The position numbers and the translations under genes were made by a program. From positions 20,787,453-20,851,452 of the forward strand of contig JAAONU010000006.1 in assembly GCA_012932295.1 (NCBI GenBank): DNA of 64,000 nucleotides, given 5' to 3'. Each line of letters opens with the position of its first letter. The stretch's first letter is position 1. Source of the stretch: Cyclina sinensis (Eukaryota; Mollusca; Bivalvia; Venerida; Veneridae). The notes below the pieces were generated by a model that was not told the DNA's origin, searched no databases, and was given only the letters and a program-made list of their open reading frames with translations. Positions 49,179-62,511 of the stretch are shown here, piece after piece.

Positions 49179-50849
49179 AATATTCTTTATTCCGGAGTAA
49201 GTCTTTTGTGTACGAGTGTAATGTGTCATACATATCAATATCAACAAGTTTTAATTTTATACGTACTCACAAAGGAATGTTTTCTATTTATCTAAAGATG
49301 AAATATGTGCATCAGTAAATTTATAAAGATATTGTCGCTTCAATGGGTAAACATCTGAGAAACATATAATGTGTCAAACAGTATAGTGTACTTACGTCAG
49401 TGATAAATATTGCAAACCGACATGTTTCAATTAGAAGTGTAGGCCTATAAACCTTTTTCGTTGAATGACGTTATCCCTCAAGTCGATTAATAATTTAAAC
49501 TCGCTTTTAGTAGATTACAAGGTATGAATCAGTCATAATCATAACATTCTATATAATTCATTATTTTAGTTCTTCACATATATTCCACTGTGAATTATAG
49601 ATCTAGGAAGAGAGAAAGCAGTCCAGGAAACCACACACCGGTTTCCGATTAAGACTGCATTCTGATAAAAAGTATTACACATTTTTTTCTTAAAACTGTT
49701 ATTTTATTGAAAGGAAATAAATTATCTCTTTAAATCGCCGAAACAAACTAAGGTTAAAATAAGTATGAACTTTACTTGAAAGTCTTAACACATTGAAATC
49801 AAGCGACACAAGGTTAACCTGTTTTTGTGATATGTCTGATGACGTATCTGATTAAAACTGATTCTAACACGATCTAAAAATAGCCTATATATACAAAGAA
49901 GAAAATAAAGTCGGGGTTATTCTGCAGTATACCACTCGCGTGCGCTTGTTGTTTTCGCTGTTCCGTGAACCGCCGTCACTCCACGTATAAAATTTTTATG
50001 AATGAAAGTCACGTGTTGCTTGTAAATACCATTTTGGTAAATATACGTCACTAAGACAAAAATATACGTCACTAAGACAAACCAACCGTTTTATTTGTAA
50101 TTTTAAATTTAACATGAAAATAAAATTACAACCAAATGCCATATCCTCAAAAGTACCCCTCGGGCATATATATACAACCACACATAGTCATATCAACCTA
50201 ATAAAAGCCAACTAAACAAACTACTGTACAAGTTGAGAACATATTATGAGATGAGAACGATATGACGTCATACAGGTGGTATCACGTCACCCAGGCTATA
50301 GTCTGGTCGGTTTGTCTCGTGACTACTACCGTAGGAATCGTAGTATTACCGGCGTACAACAACAAAGTTCGGCTGCAAAATGGCACAAAAAAGCCAATTT
50401 ACTTCGAATGGGCACAATTTTTGAAATAATAATAGCCCAGCAATGTTTTCTGTCAATAATCCATGTAAATGTTACCTGTGTCTACATTAAAGTTCACACA
50501 CGTATGCCGACTTTCGTGTAAGCGACCTTGTGACGTTTTACATATGCTAGTTTTAGCATCTGAGAACATGAACATCTTTTATTTGTTTGAACATTTAATT
50601 TATTAGTAAATTGCAATTTTAGTTCAAAATAAAAAAAAGAAATAATCAACTGATGAAAAGTGTGTTGTTTATTTGTTCATTTATTGGATTGATCAACTTA
50701 TTATGTGGAAGCCAACTCTTACATATATCGAGGGAGGAAATTTTAACGGCCAAACCCAGGTACGTACCGCGCAAGTGTTTTTACGATCGTAAGAAGTAGT
50801 TAACACTTATTTCACAATGTGGTTTATTGTCTGGTCGTGTTAGAATCGA

Positions 50850-51014
50850 AATAACAAGTATCCAGTTGTGGATTATCGTAGAATAACCCGCGTTTTTCGT
50901 TCTTATGCGAAACAATATATCACTCAGGCCTAGGGCCTTCGTGATATATTCCTACGCATAAGAACTCAAAGCGTGGGTTACTCTACGATAAACCACGCCT
51001 GGATACTTATTATT
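50850..51014. mobile_element. Hairpin element, ~80-bp arms
   Basis: The left arm ('caagtatccagttgtgg', 'ttatcgtagaataaccc', 'gttcttatgcgaaac', 'aatatatcac') pairs with the right arm ('gtgatatatt', 'cctacgcataagaac', 'gggttactctacgataa', 'ccacgcctggatactt'). The short centre contains 'ggcctagggcc' near 50928-50938. The palindrome is nearly continuous, so the transcript would fold fully. Lies 415 bp before gene D. Confidence 0.78.
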
Positions 51015-51299
51015 TCTTAATTAACTTATGAAACCCAAAGTTCAATCATTTGATTTGTTGTGACATCACAACAGTATCATAATAAATACTGAGCAATTAT
51101 TTCATCTTTGTCACAGGATTGTGATATACATGTAGCTCTATAGACTTTTAACCAGTCCATATATTTTCTTCGACAACGTATAATTATTCATAAATAAAAG
51201 TTGGTAGACTTCTCTCTTGAACTGTTAATCAAGATTTTTTTAACACTTATGACGCAATCCTTATAATGTTTATGTCTACACCTATAAGCGAGCCAGTCG

Positions 51300-51340
51300 A
51301 ATGAGTAATTTCGTCACGTGGATCGCATAGATATAAGGAA
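51300..51340 (+). promoter_or_regulatory. Putative promoter of C1qDC gene D: E-box plus TATA-like
   Basis: CACGTG at 51315-51320 lies 115 nt before the ATG. The 21 nt ending there match gene A exactly. 'agatataagg' at 51329-51338 is a TATA candidate. Confidence 0.62.
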
Positions 51341-51429
51341 GCGCTACAACATGTAAACTGTTTAAAATTTATATATTTATCGAGTTATTCAAAAGGTTTA
51401 ATGTAACTGATAATTTACAAAAAGGAAAA

Positions 51430-52864
51430 ATGTTAAAAAGTGGTAGAAGATTGTTATATACTGGTGTATTGATATTGTTGTATCTAAATTCATTAAAATG
51501 CATTCCGATTGAATCAAACTTAGAAATTGTAAAGTCGAATACGAAATTCGCAGCTGAATTGACTGTATTGAAGAGGGAAATCATAGATTTGCAAGAACGC
51601 ATAACAAAACTGGAAAAAGACACTGGCGGAAAAGAAAATGGACTTATATACAAAGTTGAAAATGACGAAACAGTGGAGCATCCAACAGTGCATATGTTAA
51701 ATAAACGAGGTACGTCAAACAAATAAGAAATAATCACATATTTTACTAAAAAATAAACGATTGTTAAACAATAGAGATAGTATCTTAGATATTCCTTGGT
51801 GAATCTTATTATATCTTTATAAATGCACAATAGTAATTGTTTTAAAGTACTGGAATAAATCAAAAATTATCATTGTCAAAAGTAAACGGAAACAAACAAC
51901 AAAATGATTTCGTTTGTGAACTTGTCTGTTTGCTTTGTAGCTAAATCGTTTTACAAGACACGAGAAATGAAGTCTATATATTAATTCAAGATATTTAAAA
52001 TCATGTCTTTACATTTTCTACGCTTTAAATATTTACTCAATCAATGAGTGTCTCTTGCTGATAACTTAATACCTATTCCAAGATAGTGTTCATTGAAGGT
52101 ATGATCCCATGTTTATGATTCCGTTCCCTTAAGTTCTTTCATTGTTTACGTGTTCAAGAATGAGCATTTACAATATGATCTGAATTTGCCAATGATAAAA
52201 GTAAATAAGTCATTTTGGCTTCCTGATACTTCAGATTATAAAGTTTCAATAATATGATGAAATAAGGCTTCTTAGTTCTTAAGGTTATATGTATTTGGGG
52301 AAAGGTAAAGTTTGAACTGTTAGTTAAAAACTGAAGAAGTTTTGGACGAGCATTGGCTTTTTTTATCATTTATTTATGTTATCATTTTATCACTTATTTC
52401 ATTTTGTAACAGCGGTAGTGAGAAGACGGCTTCGACGTGTTCCAGAAGTTGCTTTCCAGGCATCATTAAGCAAAGAGTATGAGACATTCGATTTGTACGA
52501 TGCAATTATTTTCAATGACATTATTACAAACATCGGAGGTGCGTACAACAAACATACTGGTATTTTCACTGCCCCTGTCTCTGGAACCTATACTTTCAAC
52601 ACAAATCTTGTTTCTGAAAAAGGACATTATGTAGAAGCCGCTATACAAGTGAATGACAAAGCAACAGTTTCAGCAATAAGTGATCATAGACTCTCGCCGA
52701 ACACAGACTATTTAGATATCTGGGACCAAGGCAATGCCGTAGCCGTCTTAAGTCTTCGGAAAGGGGATAAAGTGAGTGTAACTATACAGTGGCCACAAGG
52801 AAGTCATGACATACATGGTGTTGGAAAATCTAGTTTCTCTGGCTATCTTTTAAGAGCACACTGA
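51430..52864 (+). CDS. Secreted C1q domain-containing protein, gene D (2 exons)
   Basis: Join of 51430-51709 and 52413-52864, 243 aa, with a 703-nt phase-1 intron (donor 'cgag|gtacgt', acceptor 'taacag|cg'). Signal peptide at residues 1-24 (LLYTGVLILLYLNSLKCIP). The coiled coil at about 43-64 (LTVLKREIIDLQERITKLEK) shares the LQER(I/V)TKLEKDTG core with gene A. KR at 92-93, then RRRLRR at 97-102, precede the C1q domain at 104-243. The domain has about 15 differences from gene A and ends SFSGYLLRAH before TGA. It is shorter than A and C only in exon 1. The intron's 3' half matches the flank of the pseudogene at 30033. AATAAA near 53200 is a possible polyadenylation signal. Function inferred as soluble immune-type lectin-like recognition protein; ligand unknown. 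Confidence 0.92.
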
Positions 52865-54700
52865 TATTTTGCAAAAATGTATGAAATAGTTTCTGTTAAA
52901 TCGGTTAATTTATTTTACAATTATATTTTTCATAGTTTTCACATGTATATGTCGTTATGTTTTAGTCATGCTTGGCAGGTATTTTTTAATTAATTTATTT
53001 GTTTCATTGTTACATATCTTTAGAGTTGATTTTACTTATTTTGTAGAATTGCCTATTTTTACGTTTACTGATGTACAGCATCCATAATCTCAGATATTCT
53101 GACAATTGTTACAAGTTTTATCCTTTTATTACACGAACTGTTCGACTTTGTTCAAAGGCAAAAACAAATTGTTATGAGTAACAGGTATATACTTATCTAA
53201 TAAAATGATGCTGTGTAATAATGCGTACCTTTGCTTTGTAAGCCAGTGATAATAAATAATTCGCATGAATAAATAAGACTATGTGTGGCAGTAATTTATT
53301 TAATTGCTGTTTTTAATTGCATACCAATGTACATCAGACAATAAAAGCTGAAAAAAATAGATTTCAATTATAATAAACACGTTATTACACGCGACTTAGA
53401 TAAAACACTGACCAAAGTGCTTGAATAACGTATGTTATAATCTCCTACTAGTAAAACATTTTGACCTTTAACATAATGTGTTTTACCTGTGAAATGTTAA
53501 TTGTGAATGACTTTGGTTAGCTTATTTTTAGTTAGCTTTTATGTCTCTAAGCTATTTAAAGCTAAATGAAGTAATGCCGTTTCATTTTGCTGTGACTTCA
53601 GAGAAACCTGGATGTATACACTGATGTGTTTAATTCGGCGTAGTTATATTAGTGGTTATTTCAGAAAACATATCAGTTTTCACTAAAAAGACTGTGATAG
53701 TCTCATATTTTTCAGGCAGTATGCATTACATAATATTATCTAAGCATTTACTGTGATATGTTTATATGGAATATGCGCTTCTAAGTTAGAATCAAAGAAA
53801 TTCTTAATAGTCACTTTATAGTCAAAAGACTTTTGATTTTGACATACCGTCTCGTGCTTTTGCATGAATGGTTTATCAAATGAATCTTATGCGTCGTATG
53901 CTTTTACAGTTATTTATATATTATTATTATTTTAATAAAACTACAAAAAAAGTCCTGTTTGATATTTCTTGTTATATTTTCACCTTTAAAGTACATTTGA
54001 CTCGATACGTTACATGAACATATTTGTAGTTTTTCACAGGCACACAGTCAATTGTTAAATGCACAGCGTTCAATAAATATTCAACAGCGATGTAGATGAC
54101 GATAAATTTTGCTTGCTCTGAACATGTGACCGTGCCACCCGGCTAAAATACCACTGAAACTAAAAATATACATTTAACTGAAATATGATACAAAGTCTGT
54201 TCATTTTTATATGAGCCTTTGAACACTTCCATGTACACTTATGACTATTGAAATTTGTTCTTACTACCAATCAAATGCCCTTTATATTAAAACAAAATGA
54301 GTTGTTATCTAGTGATAGCGAACCCAAATAAAGTTTTGTGTTGACTAGTTCTGACCTTGACCCACTGTTGTTCAAATGCCAATTGTTATAGGCTAATTCA
54401 TAACATCTTGTATGCTATGTATTCCTACCTTTTCATTTGTTTATCATTTATTAAAATGTTATTAAAATGTTATTTTAAGCAAGATCACGTTCTGTTTATT
54501 GAGGTCTTTATTTACAGTGTTGTAAAAGTCAAAAGACTTTTTATTATTATACGATATATCGCTTAAATCGAAGAGCCGGATAGGTGGCCTGAAATGATGT
54601 TCTGATCATGCGGTCCTTATTGTGTGACATTGGCCAAGAAGTTTCGCGTGCTTAACAAATGGCATGCTTGCTTAATTACCTAAACGTGTACAAGCGTTCT
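52865..54700. other. 3' flank of gene D and unassigned DNA
   Basis: AT-rich. Short frames only. No additional exon supported. Confidence 0.45.
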
Positions 54701-54702
54701 TT

Positions 54703-54945
54703 AGGGGGTCAGAGATCCAGTGGTAAACCACATGACTGAAATTCAAGGGGTCACTAGTTCGATCCTTCACTTTCACTCGAGGTCCGATGTATCGAATGCT
54801 ATACACTGAATATGCGAAGTGTCTCTGCAATGAGTTCCTTTCTGTATCTTGCATTGTCCCCCATCAACTAAAATATCTAAATTCTTTTTGAAGCGTCAGT
54901 CATTTGAGAAGCTAGTACCGACTATAAAATAACTCAAACAGAAAA
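54703..54945 (+). mobile_element. tRNA-derived SINE, copy 4
   Basis: A-box-like 'gagatccagtggtaaacc', B-box-like 'ctagttcgatcc', body 'aagtgtctctgcaatgagttcc' and 'tttctgtatcttgcattgtccccc', tail 'gaagctagtaccgactataaaataactc'. Diverged but collinear with copies 1-3, same orientation. Confidence 0.75.
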
Positions 54946-57900
54946 ACAGACATGCATAAGCATGTGAAAGAATTTTTTGAAATACTAAATAATTTCAAAT
55001 TATCTTGCTACCACATTGTTTTCGCTATATGTTTAGCTGCTTAACTATTTTAGAAAATAATTATTCTATAAAATTATTTATAGAATGATGTATACGATCC
55101 AAGTTGAATGGTGATCATGAAATACCAATATTAATCATTTTGTTTTCGACAATATTAATCTGATCACATCAAGGTGTCAGGTTGTGTCTAGAACATAGTC
55201 AGAAACCTCCGTCACCAACACTGCACCAGCAACACGATCTTTAATTTAAGAAAAACAAACCACAAGAGACGATACGCATATGCTGTTAGGCTCATACGGT
55301 ATTAATTTAATAAACTTGAGATCTGGTAAAGAAATATTGTTCATGTTTTTAAAGATGATGGATCACCAGCGTCAACAATGCCGAATGATTATTAGATTAC
55401 CTGCTAAAGGATAGAAAAGCGTGAATAACGTTACTTAGACTTTATTATAAAACCTGTAAAATAGAGAACGTGACACAGTCGTAGAGGACATGACCTTCTC
55501 TAAATGACTATTCACATCTCAATTTTATGCAAGTCACCAGGACGCAATTGTTATGAATTGTAAACGTGCTTTATTTTGATAAATTCATTATGTTAACAAA
55601 CAAAAACATAGTACTGAGCAGTCGTGTGTTAGAAATACTAATATTTAATCACGTGTGAGTAAAGACCATCACAACAGTGAATGTGTTTGTTTTATTTCGG
55701 TTTCTATCTAAACTACTAAGTTCAAGGGTATATTTGCAGTTCATTCAATAACGTTTGTGACAATATTTTTATCGCTAATATATAATAACGCCATAAAATT
55801 TACACTGGTTCATTTGTATTGATTCAGATTTGAAATGATACAATTTTCTTTCCTGATTTTAGAGTTTGTGAAGGTATGCGCTCGTTTGATTCACTTAAGT
55901 AAACTTCTTGTCACGTTTGACATCGTGCACGAATGACAAAATAAAAATACCATGTTTTGGTGGTGGTGGTGCTGCTGCTTCTGCTGCTGTTTCGGAGGTG
56001 TAGTTCAGCATTTGTCTGATCGATTTCAATCTAAGAGGGGCCGCATTACTGATATAATTTAGTTCAAAAATATACAATCCGTCAGTTTCCACAAAACTCA
56101 CCAGAGAAATAGTTACAAAAAAATTAGACCAACCTTTGGTCATGGGGATTACCTTAAACAGAGTACCCACAAGATAACATGCATATAGTGTAAGCGTTTG
56201 CCATTCTTCTCTAGCCAATCAGAAAGCAAAGATATCTAAATTTCTCATAGATTTATCCGTGAAGAATTGCAATTTCTCCGCTAATCATGAAGTGCGACGT
56301 TCTATTTTTTACCTGCCAAAACTCATCTGCACAGGTGTGTCGGCGCACAAGTGGGAGTGTTTCGCTTACGTATAGGTATGTTCCAAATAAGGAAGCCGAC
56401 GAAAAAAGGTGAAAGATCAAAATGGGAGGGACAATCACTACGCCGAATCAAGGCTGTGACGTGAAATTTTCAGCATTTTCCCGCAGTTGCTTTTTCTTCC
56501 TAGAATCTATATGAACTTAAAACGTTTAACCATGTTAACGACTGAAGGAAAAAAAGATATCTACATTGTCAAAACTAGATTAAAAGAAATTTCTTGAATT
56601 TTAAAAAATAGAAACACGTGTAATAGCTCGCTATAATCGTTGTCAAATTCAGCTACGTAAAAAGAAAACGGTGCGCACCCAAATCTGCGGTAATAAGGTG
56701 CCCTGACCAACAACATTTTAGATTTCTTCTTTTTTTATTTCCTCTTCTTATTCCCATTCTCACTCTGAAGCATCGGCGCACTTATGTTGTTTTTATTCTA
56801 TTGTTTTAAGACGTGATACTTTCTAGCTGGTACATGATTTTCTTATAAAAGGTTCAGCAAAATCATGTGAAACTACTACAGATTTTATATCTATATTTGA
56901 TTTAGGTTTAAATATTTAAGAATTTTCATCAGTGGCTAGTCAGAAAACTTATTTAATGAATAATGTTAGAAAATATCTTTTCTCTTTGAAGAAGGCCAAG
57001 AAAATTAAATTGCCAACCAATTAATAAATGTAATCATTGTTTTATCCGACTTTTTTCCCTTCTTTCACTTATCTCTCTTAATACCTGAAAAATGATCTTC
57101 AGGAATTAAAAGTTACTGACATCTGAACAGCCAAATATCTAAAAATGGTTTCTCTTGAACGACCAAGATCTGTAAAAAAAACTAAGAAATAAATAGTTCA
57201 ATTATATGTTTATATGTATATGAGAGGACGATATTTTTTATACATAAGTAAAAAAAATACTTTATTTTGTAAATGAAAATATGTGAAATAGCTCCAGGAA
57301 AATTAACGAAATGATACCGTAACTGCATTTGAGTGTTAGGGAATTTATCTCTCTGACAGAAAAAAAAATCAAATTTACGTACTTGGCGCATTTTCAAGAT
57401 TTAAGCCATTTAATTACGCCTTTACATTTTTAAAATAAAACCTATACCTTTAAAGGTCGTAACCAAACTAGAAGTAAAAACACAGTTCAAGTTTTCGTAT
57501 TGTACTTTTAAGTAAAATTCTGAACTTTGTTTGTGTTTACAGTGGCGATTCACATTCAATGCTGGACTTAACTAACGAAAACTTATCAAGTCGATCAGCG
57601 GAATGTTTCAATAAGCCTTGGTATGCTATGATCTGAAAGAAATTTTCAGCCATTTTTTCCAAACTTACGCTTGCACTTATATCATTTCAACATCTCAGGT
57701 GTTTTGTTTAATGTCTTTTCTATTGATTACGTTGTTAAAACAGAAATTAAGTTTGTAAACTTATTGCTAAGATCAAAGTTCTTTATTTTAAAGAGAATGG
57801 TAAATACAATTTATCACTGTGGCAGTGTAAGTTCTCTTCAACCGTTCAACAAAAAACATTTCTAATGCAAACCAATGAGAGCTATGCCTAGACTGGCAGT

Positions 57901-59395
57901 CATAACGCATTGCAGTGAAAACATCGAAAACGATAAAACCATTGTAATTAGTGTGTAGAACAAAGAGGAACAGAGTTGAGGACTGATCATTTTTTTACAA
58001 TGAAATTAATAATTCTTATGATAAAAAAATATCTGTTAATATGACAATATGAGGTACAGAAAATCTTGGAATGTTTTATTCATTAATGACGTAGACTGTT
58101 TTTATGCCCACATGACGTCATTCTTCAATACAGCACCTGCTTTATTATATAAACAGTCCGCTGCAGTAAAAATATAATAAGTCTCAAGTATTGTAAAAAG
58201 AACCGATATTTACAGTGATAATCTGTCCACATCGTTGTTTATCTGGTGGATGTTTATTATTGATGACCACGGCACAGCTAGTGTTTACATGCCTTTGTGC
58301 AGAAGTCCTTTCATGGTTTTGCATAAATGAGAATAAAAGGAAATAATTAAACTCCTACTATTCAAAATCATGTTTTATTTTCAGTGTCGGTGAAAACAAA
58401 ACAACAACCGTTTAAACATACAATGCAGTATTGTGGTAATTTATAGACAGGGCGAGTCTTCATTGCTTTGCAAAGAAAAACTCAGTAGTGCGAGTCACAT
58501 GCTTGAGAAACTTACGAAAACTGAAAGTGACACTGACGTTCTTTTTTTTATAATCTACAAAAGTGCAAAATGAGGTGCTTGTTTTGCGTGGGTTATTAAA
58601 GTACAGTGCACACCAAGCCTAGATTTATAAACTAATTAAAGTATTATAGCTTTGAGATGTGAACGCCCAAATCGGTATGCTGGTAATTGAATAGATCAAA
58701 AAGTGACTTGCAGGGCGAAATGGTTCTTCAATGAGTGGTTCTTTGTGATAATACCGCCCATTAAAAAAAATATAACATTATCGCCAATTCATGCAAATAT
58801 TCTCACCAAAGCATAAAAAACGAGTTAAAAAGAAAATTTGCTATTTGCACTGATATCTTTACTAGGTTCGTGGATGTTGGCGGATATAAAATCACACCTA
58901 CTTTCGTTGTCTGTAACATCTCCATCATCGCTCAGATTCATAAGTTATTTTTAGAAACATCACCTGATAGATTTAGTGCCGATAAGGATTCTCGACAGCT
59001 TTTTCTTTGACGACCACACATCCGAGTGCGTCTTGGTCTATCTATCTTTTTTAATTAATTTACGTTTTTGTTTACGTCACATATTCAAAATTGATCACAT
59101 GACATTGACGGTTCGTTTTACGTGTATTGGCGAAGTGCGTTCGGCATTTCCGAAACAATTTAAGACCGGCGGGTCATAAAATATTTTTGATAATTTAATC
59201 CTGAAGTATCTCAAGCACATCTTACCATCCACGAAAAATAGCTATGATGATAGGGTGTTGATAATGTTATTAATCATGCGAGAGTTCTTATTTTGTTTAT
59301 TTTTTATGGCGATTATGGCCAGTATGATAACTTAACCGTTGATGAAATATATTTTGTCATGTCATCAAGCTTACGTATGGTGGCTGATTTTTCTG
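54946..59395. other. Long AT-rich stretch, no gene recognised
   Basis: Only random-looking short frames occur, including a minus-strand 107-codon frame at 55895-56218 built on a GGT/GCT triplet tract (alanine/proline run). No exons, arrays or RNA genes could be supported. Confidence 0.45.
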
Positions 59396-59399
59396 ATTT

Positions 59400-60958
59400 T
59401 TTGTATTTCTTGACCTTTAACAAACCATGACCTTGATGTTGTGCCATGCATATCATAAGCACATAGTCCCATGATAGTAATTATTTGTGCCAAGTTATTT
59501 AAAATCTTCTATAAAGTCAAAAAGTTATGGAGAACATTTAAGCTTGACCCTGGAAGTTAGGTTCTGTACATCGTGTCATAGTAGTGATCATTTAAAAACA
59601 TTTTCGTAAGCCAAGTTAGTAAGTTATAGAGCAGACGTGAAAAGTGGATATTTGACCTTTAACTGTGACCTTGACCTTGTGGGTAGCAGCCCAATTATTG
59701 TGCTCTGCACATTGTCTCATAATGGTGATCACTTGTGCCAAGTTATTTCAAATTTTTTTTAGCTGTTTAAAAGTTATGGAGTGGACACGAAATGTAGACT
59801 TTTAACACTTGACTTTCAAGTGTGACCTTGACCTTGGGGGTAGCAACCCAATTATTGTGCTCTGCTCATCGCCTCATAATGGTGATCACTTGTGCCAAGC
59901 TATTTCAAAACATTTTCAGCGGTTTAAAAGATATGGAATGGAAACGAAATGAAGACTTTTTAACACTTGACCTTTATGTGAGACCTTGACCTTGGGGGTA
60001 GCAACTAATGATTGCGCTCTGCACATCGTTTCATAATGGTGATCACTTGTGCCAAGTTATTTCAAAATATTTTCAGCAGTTTAAAAGTTATGGAGCGGAC
60101 ACGAAAGTGTTACGAACGGACAGACGGACGGACAGACGGACAGATGTTGGGTTCTGCACATTGTGTCATAGTGGTGATCACTTGTGCAAAGTAATAAAAA
60201 AACTTTTCATAAGCCAAGTTAATTAAAAAAATTTTCAGCAGTTTAAAAGTTATGGAGTGGAATCGAAAGTGTTACGGACGGACAGACGGACGGACAGATG
60301 TTGGGTTCTGCACATTGTGTCATAGTGGTGATCATTTGTGCAAAGTAATAAAAAAACCTTTTCGAATGCCAAGTTAGTAAGTTATAGAGCAGATTTGAAA
60401 TGTGGATATTTGACCTTTAACTGTGACCTTAACCTTGTGGAAAGCAACTCAATTATTGTGCTCTGCACATCGTCTCATAATGGTGATCACTTGTGCCAAG
60501 TTATTTCAAAACTTTTTCAGCGGTTCAAAAGTTATGGAGCGGACACGAAATGTAGACTTTTAACACTTGACCTTTAAGTGTGACCTTGACCTTGGGAGTA
60601 GCAACCCAATTATTGTGCTCTACACATCATCTTATAATGTTGATCACTTGTGCCAAGTTATTTCAAAAAAATTTCAGAAGTTTAAAAGTTTTGGAGCGGA
60701 CACGAAATGTAGACTTTTTAACACTTGACCTTTAAGTGTGACCTTGACCTTGGGGGTAGCAACCCAATTATTGCGCTCTGCACATCGTCTCATAATGGTG
60801 ATCACTTGTGCCAAGTTATTTCAAAATATTTTCAGCGGTTTAACAGTTATAGAACGGACACGAAAGTGTTATGGACGGACAGGCGGACGGACGGAGGGAC
60901 GGCCGGACGGACTGACAGACGGAGGCCATCCCCTCCCCGCTTTGCGGAAGGGGATTAA
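59400..60958. repeat. ~157-bp tandem array with TGACCTTGACCTT in most units
   Basis: Units share 'agcaacccaattattgtgct', 'ctgcacatcgtctcataatgg', 'tgatcacttgtgccaagtta', 'tttcagcggtttaaaagtta' and 'tggagcggacacgaaa', with 'gaccttgaccttggggg' recurring near 59667, 59825, 59985, 60584 and 60740. GACGGACAGACGGAC blocks lie near 60115, 60277 and 60875. The end is 'ggccatcccctccccgcttt' then 'gcggaaggggat', a common bivalve repeat terminus. Non-coding; frames of 60-88 codons recur with the unit. Confidence 0.82.
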
Positions 60959-61679
60959 AAATAGAAATGTTGCTGGGGCAAAACATATCGAGCATTTGCA
61001 ATGACGATTTTTGCTTTACTATCAGAAAGGAGAATAATTTTAAAACAGAATGAAATCTTTAGGTTAATCTATTAAGTATTGTTAAGGTATCATCTGAATT
61101 TCTTTACGATTGTTTACCAGTTTATACATTCGTTTAAGGAACATTGAGCATGTATGAGTCGTGTTAAAAGAATTAGTAATATTTGTTAGTGCTTCTTTCT
61201 TTGTTCGTCTTACAATGTTTCTACACGGAAATTCCTATTCTTCCGGGGATTGTTTTAATAAAATATAACTTACGATGTAATTTTCCCATCTATATTTCTC
61301 ATTGAGATTGTATTTAGATTTTTCCTGCTGATTATCAGGCAGATTATTGTAAAAAAAAGAAACTTTAACTCATTCACTTTTTTAGATATTTATTGAGTCA
61401 GTTTTACTTTACAATAGAAAAAAAAGACTGAAACTTATAAATGGACTTTGTTATGTGTTCTGAAATTGTCTTCACATAGTAAATTAAACAAACGAAAAAT
61501 CACTGGCTAGGATATCGAAACGGAAAATAAAAACTAACGAAAGATATTAAAATCGATTGTTTTTCTGGTATTTGTTATCAGTTATCTATTATCAAACAAT
61601 ATAAATCAGCAAAAGTTATCCAGTTTGATGAATTTCAAAATTTCAAAATTAGTTTCAACAATGATGAATGTAAATTTTG
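60959..61679. other. AT-rich spacer
   Basis: Nothing recognised between the two repeat regions. Confidence 0.45.
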
Positions 61680-62510
61680 TTGGCCCTTGGTAATTGGTTA
61701 ATAGATTACCCAACTGCATTCCAGAAAGTAGGTGGTAATTCGAATTTTTAATAATCGACAAAGTCACGAGATCATGCAAGAGGGTCGAAGACAGCACTGT
61801 TATTTTGAGGTTCTGACTTCATGTACGTTTACGGAGATCCGCTGCATACAGCATATCTCAGAGATTAGACTACGGTAAAACTTGATAAACCAGCCATGTA
61901 CGTTTATGTATAAACTTTTCATACTGCTAAAAAAACGGTCTTATCATCTTACTTAATTTCGAAAAAAAAAAACTACCGTTTCGAATGATATTTGGACTTC
62001 GAGCGAATTACCAACTATGTCACTTTATCAACCCAGGTGGGTCAAAGGCGGCACTGATTTGTTGAGGTGTTATTTTAAAATTCGTTTCGTATGATTTTAT
62101 CATTTTGCTAAAATAATTAGCATTTAGACCTTACTAAAGTTAGAATGACCAACTCTGTCACTTTATCAACCCAGTACTCATTTGTTCAGGTGCTACTTTA
62201 AAATTTGTTTTGTATGATTTTATCACTTTGCTAAAACAATAAGCGTTTATATCTTACTAAAGTTAGAATTACCAACTACTTTCTGGAAGGTAGTTTGGGT
62301 TACGGACGAATTACCAACTGAGTTACCGTTATTTGATCATTCCATCTTGGCGAAGATAGTACTGATATGTTGAGGTGCTAACTTTATGTACGAAGACATT
62401 TACTATTTTGTTTGAGATGTTAACTTCATGTCCGTTTATGTATATTTTTACATATTGCTGAAGAAACTCGTTTTTATATCTTACTTAAGACTGAACTACC
62501 AATTGACTTA
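61680..62510. repeat. Diverged units related to the following array
   Basis: 'attaccaact', 'gtcactttatcaacccag', 'ttgttgaggtg(t)tattttaaaatt' and 'tatgattttatca(t/c)tttgctaaaa' recur around 62010, 62150 and 62290 in loose ~140-bp units leading into the compact array. Confidence 0.55.
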
Positions 62511-62511
62511 T

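Noticed and set aside
55895..56218. 107-codon minus-strand frame with Ala/Pro run
   Set aside because: Run derives from a triplet repeat tract; the rest is unrecognisable.
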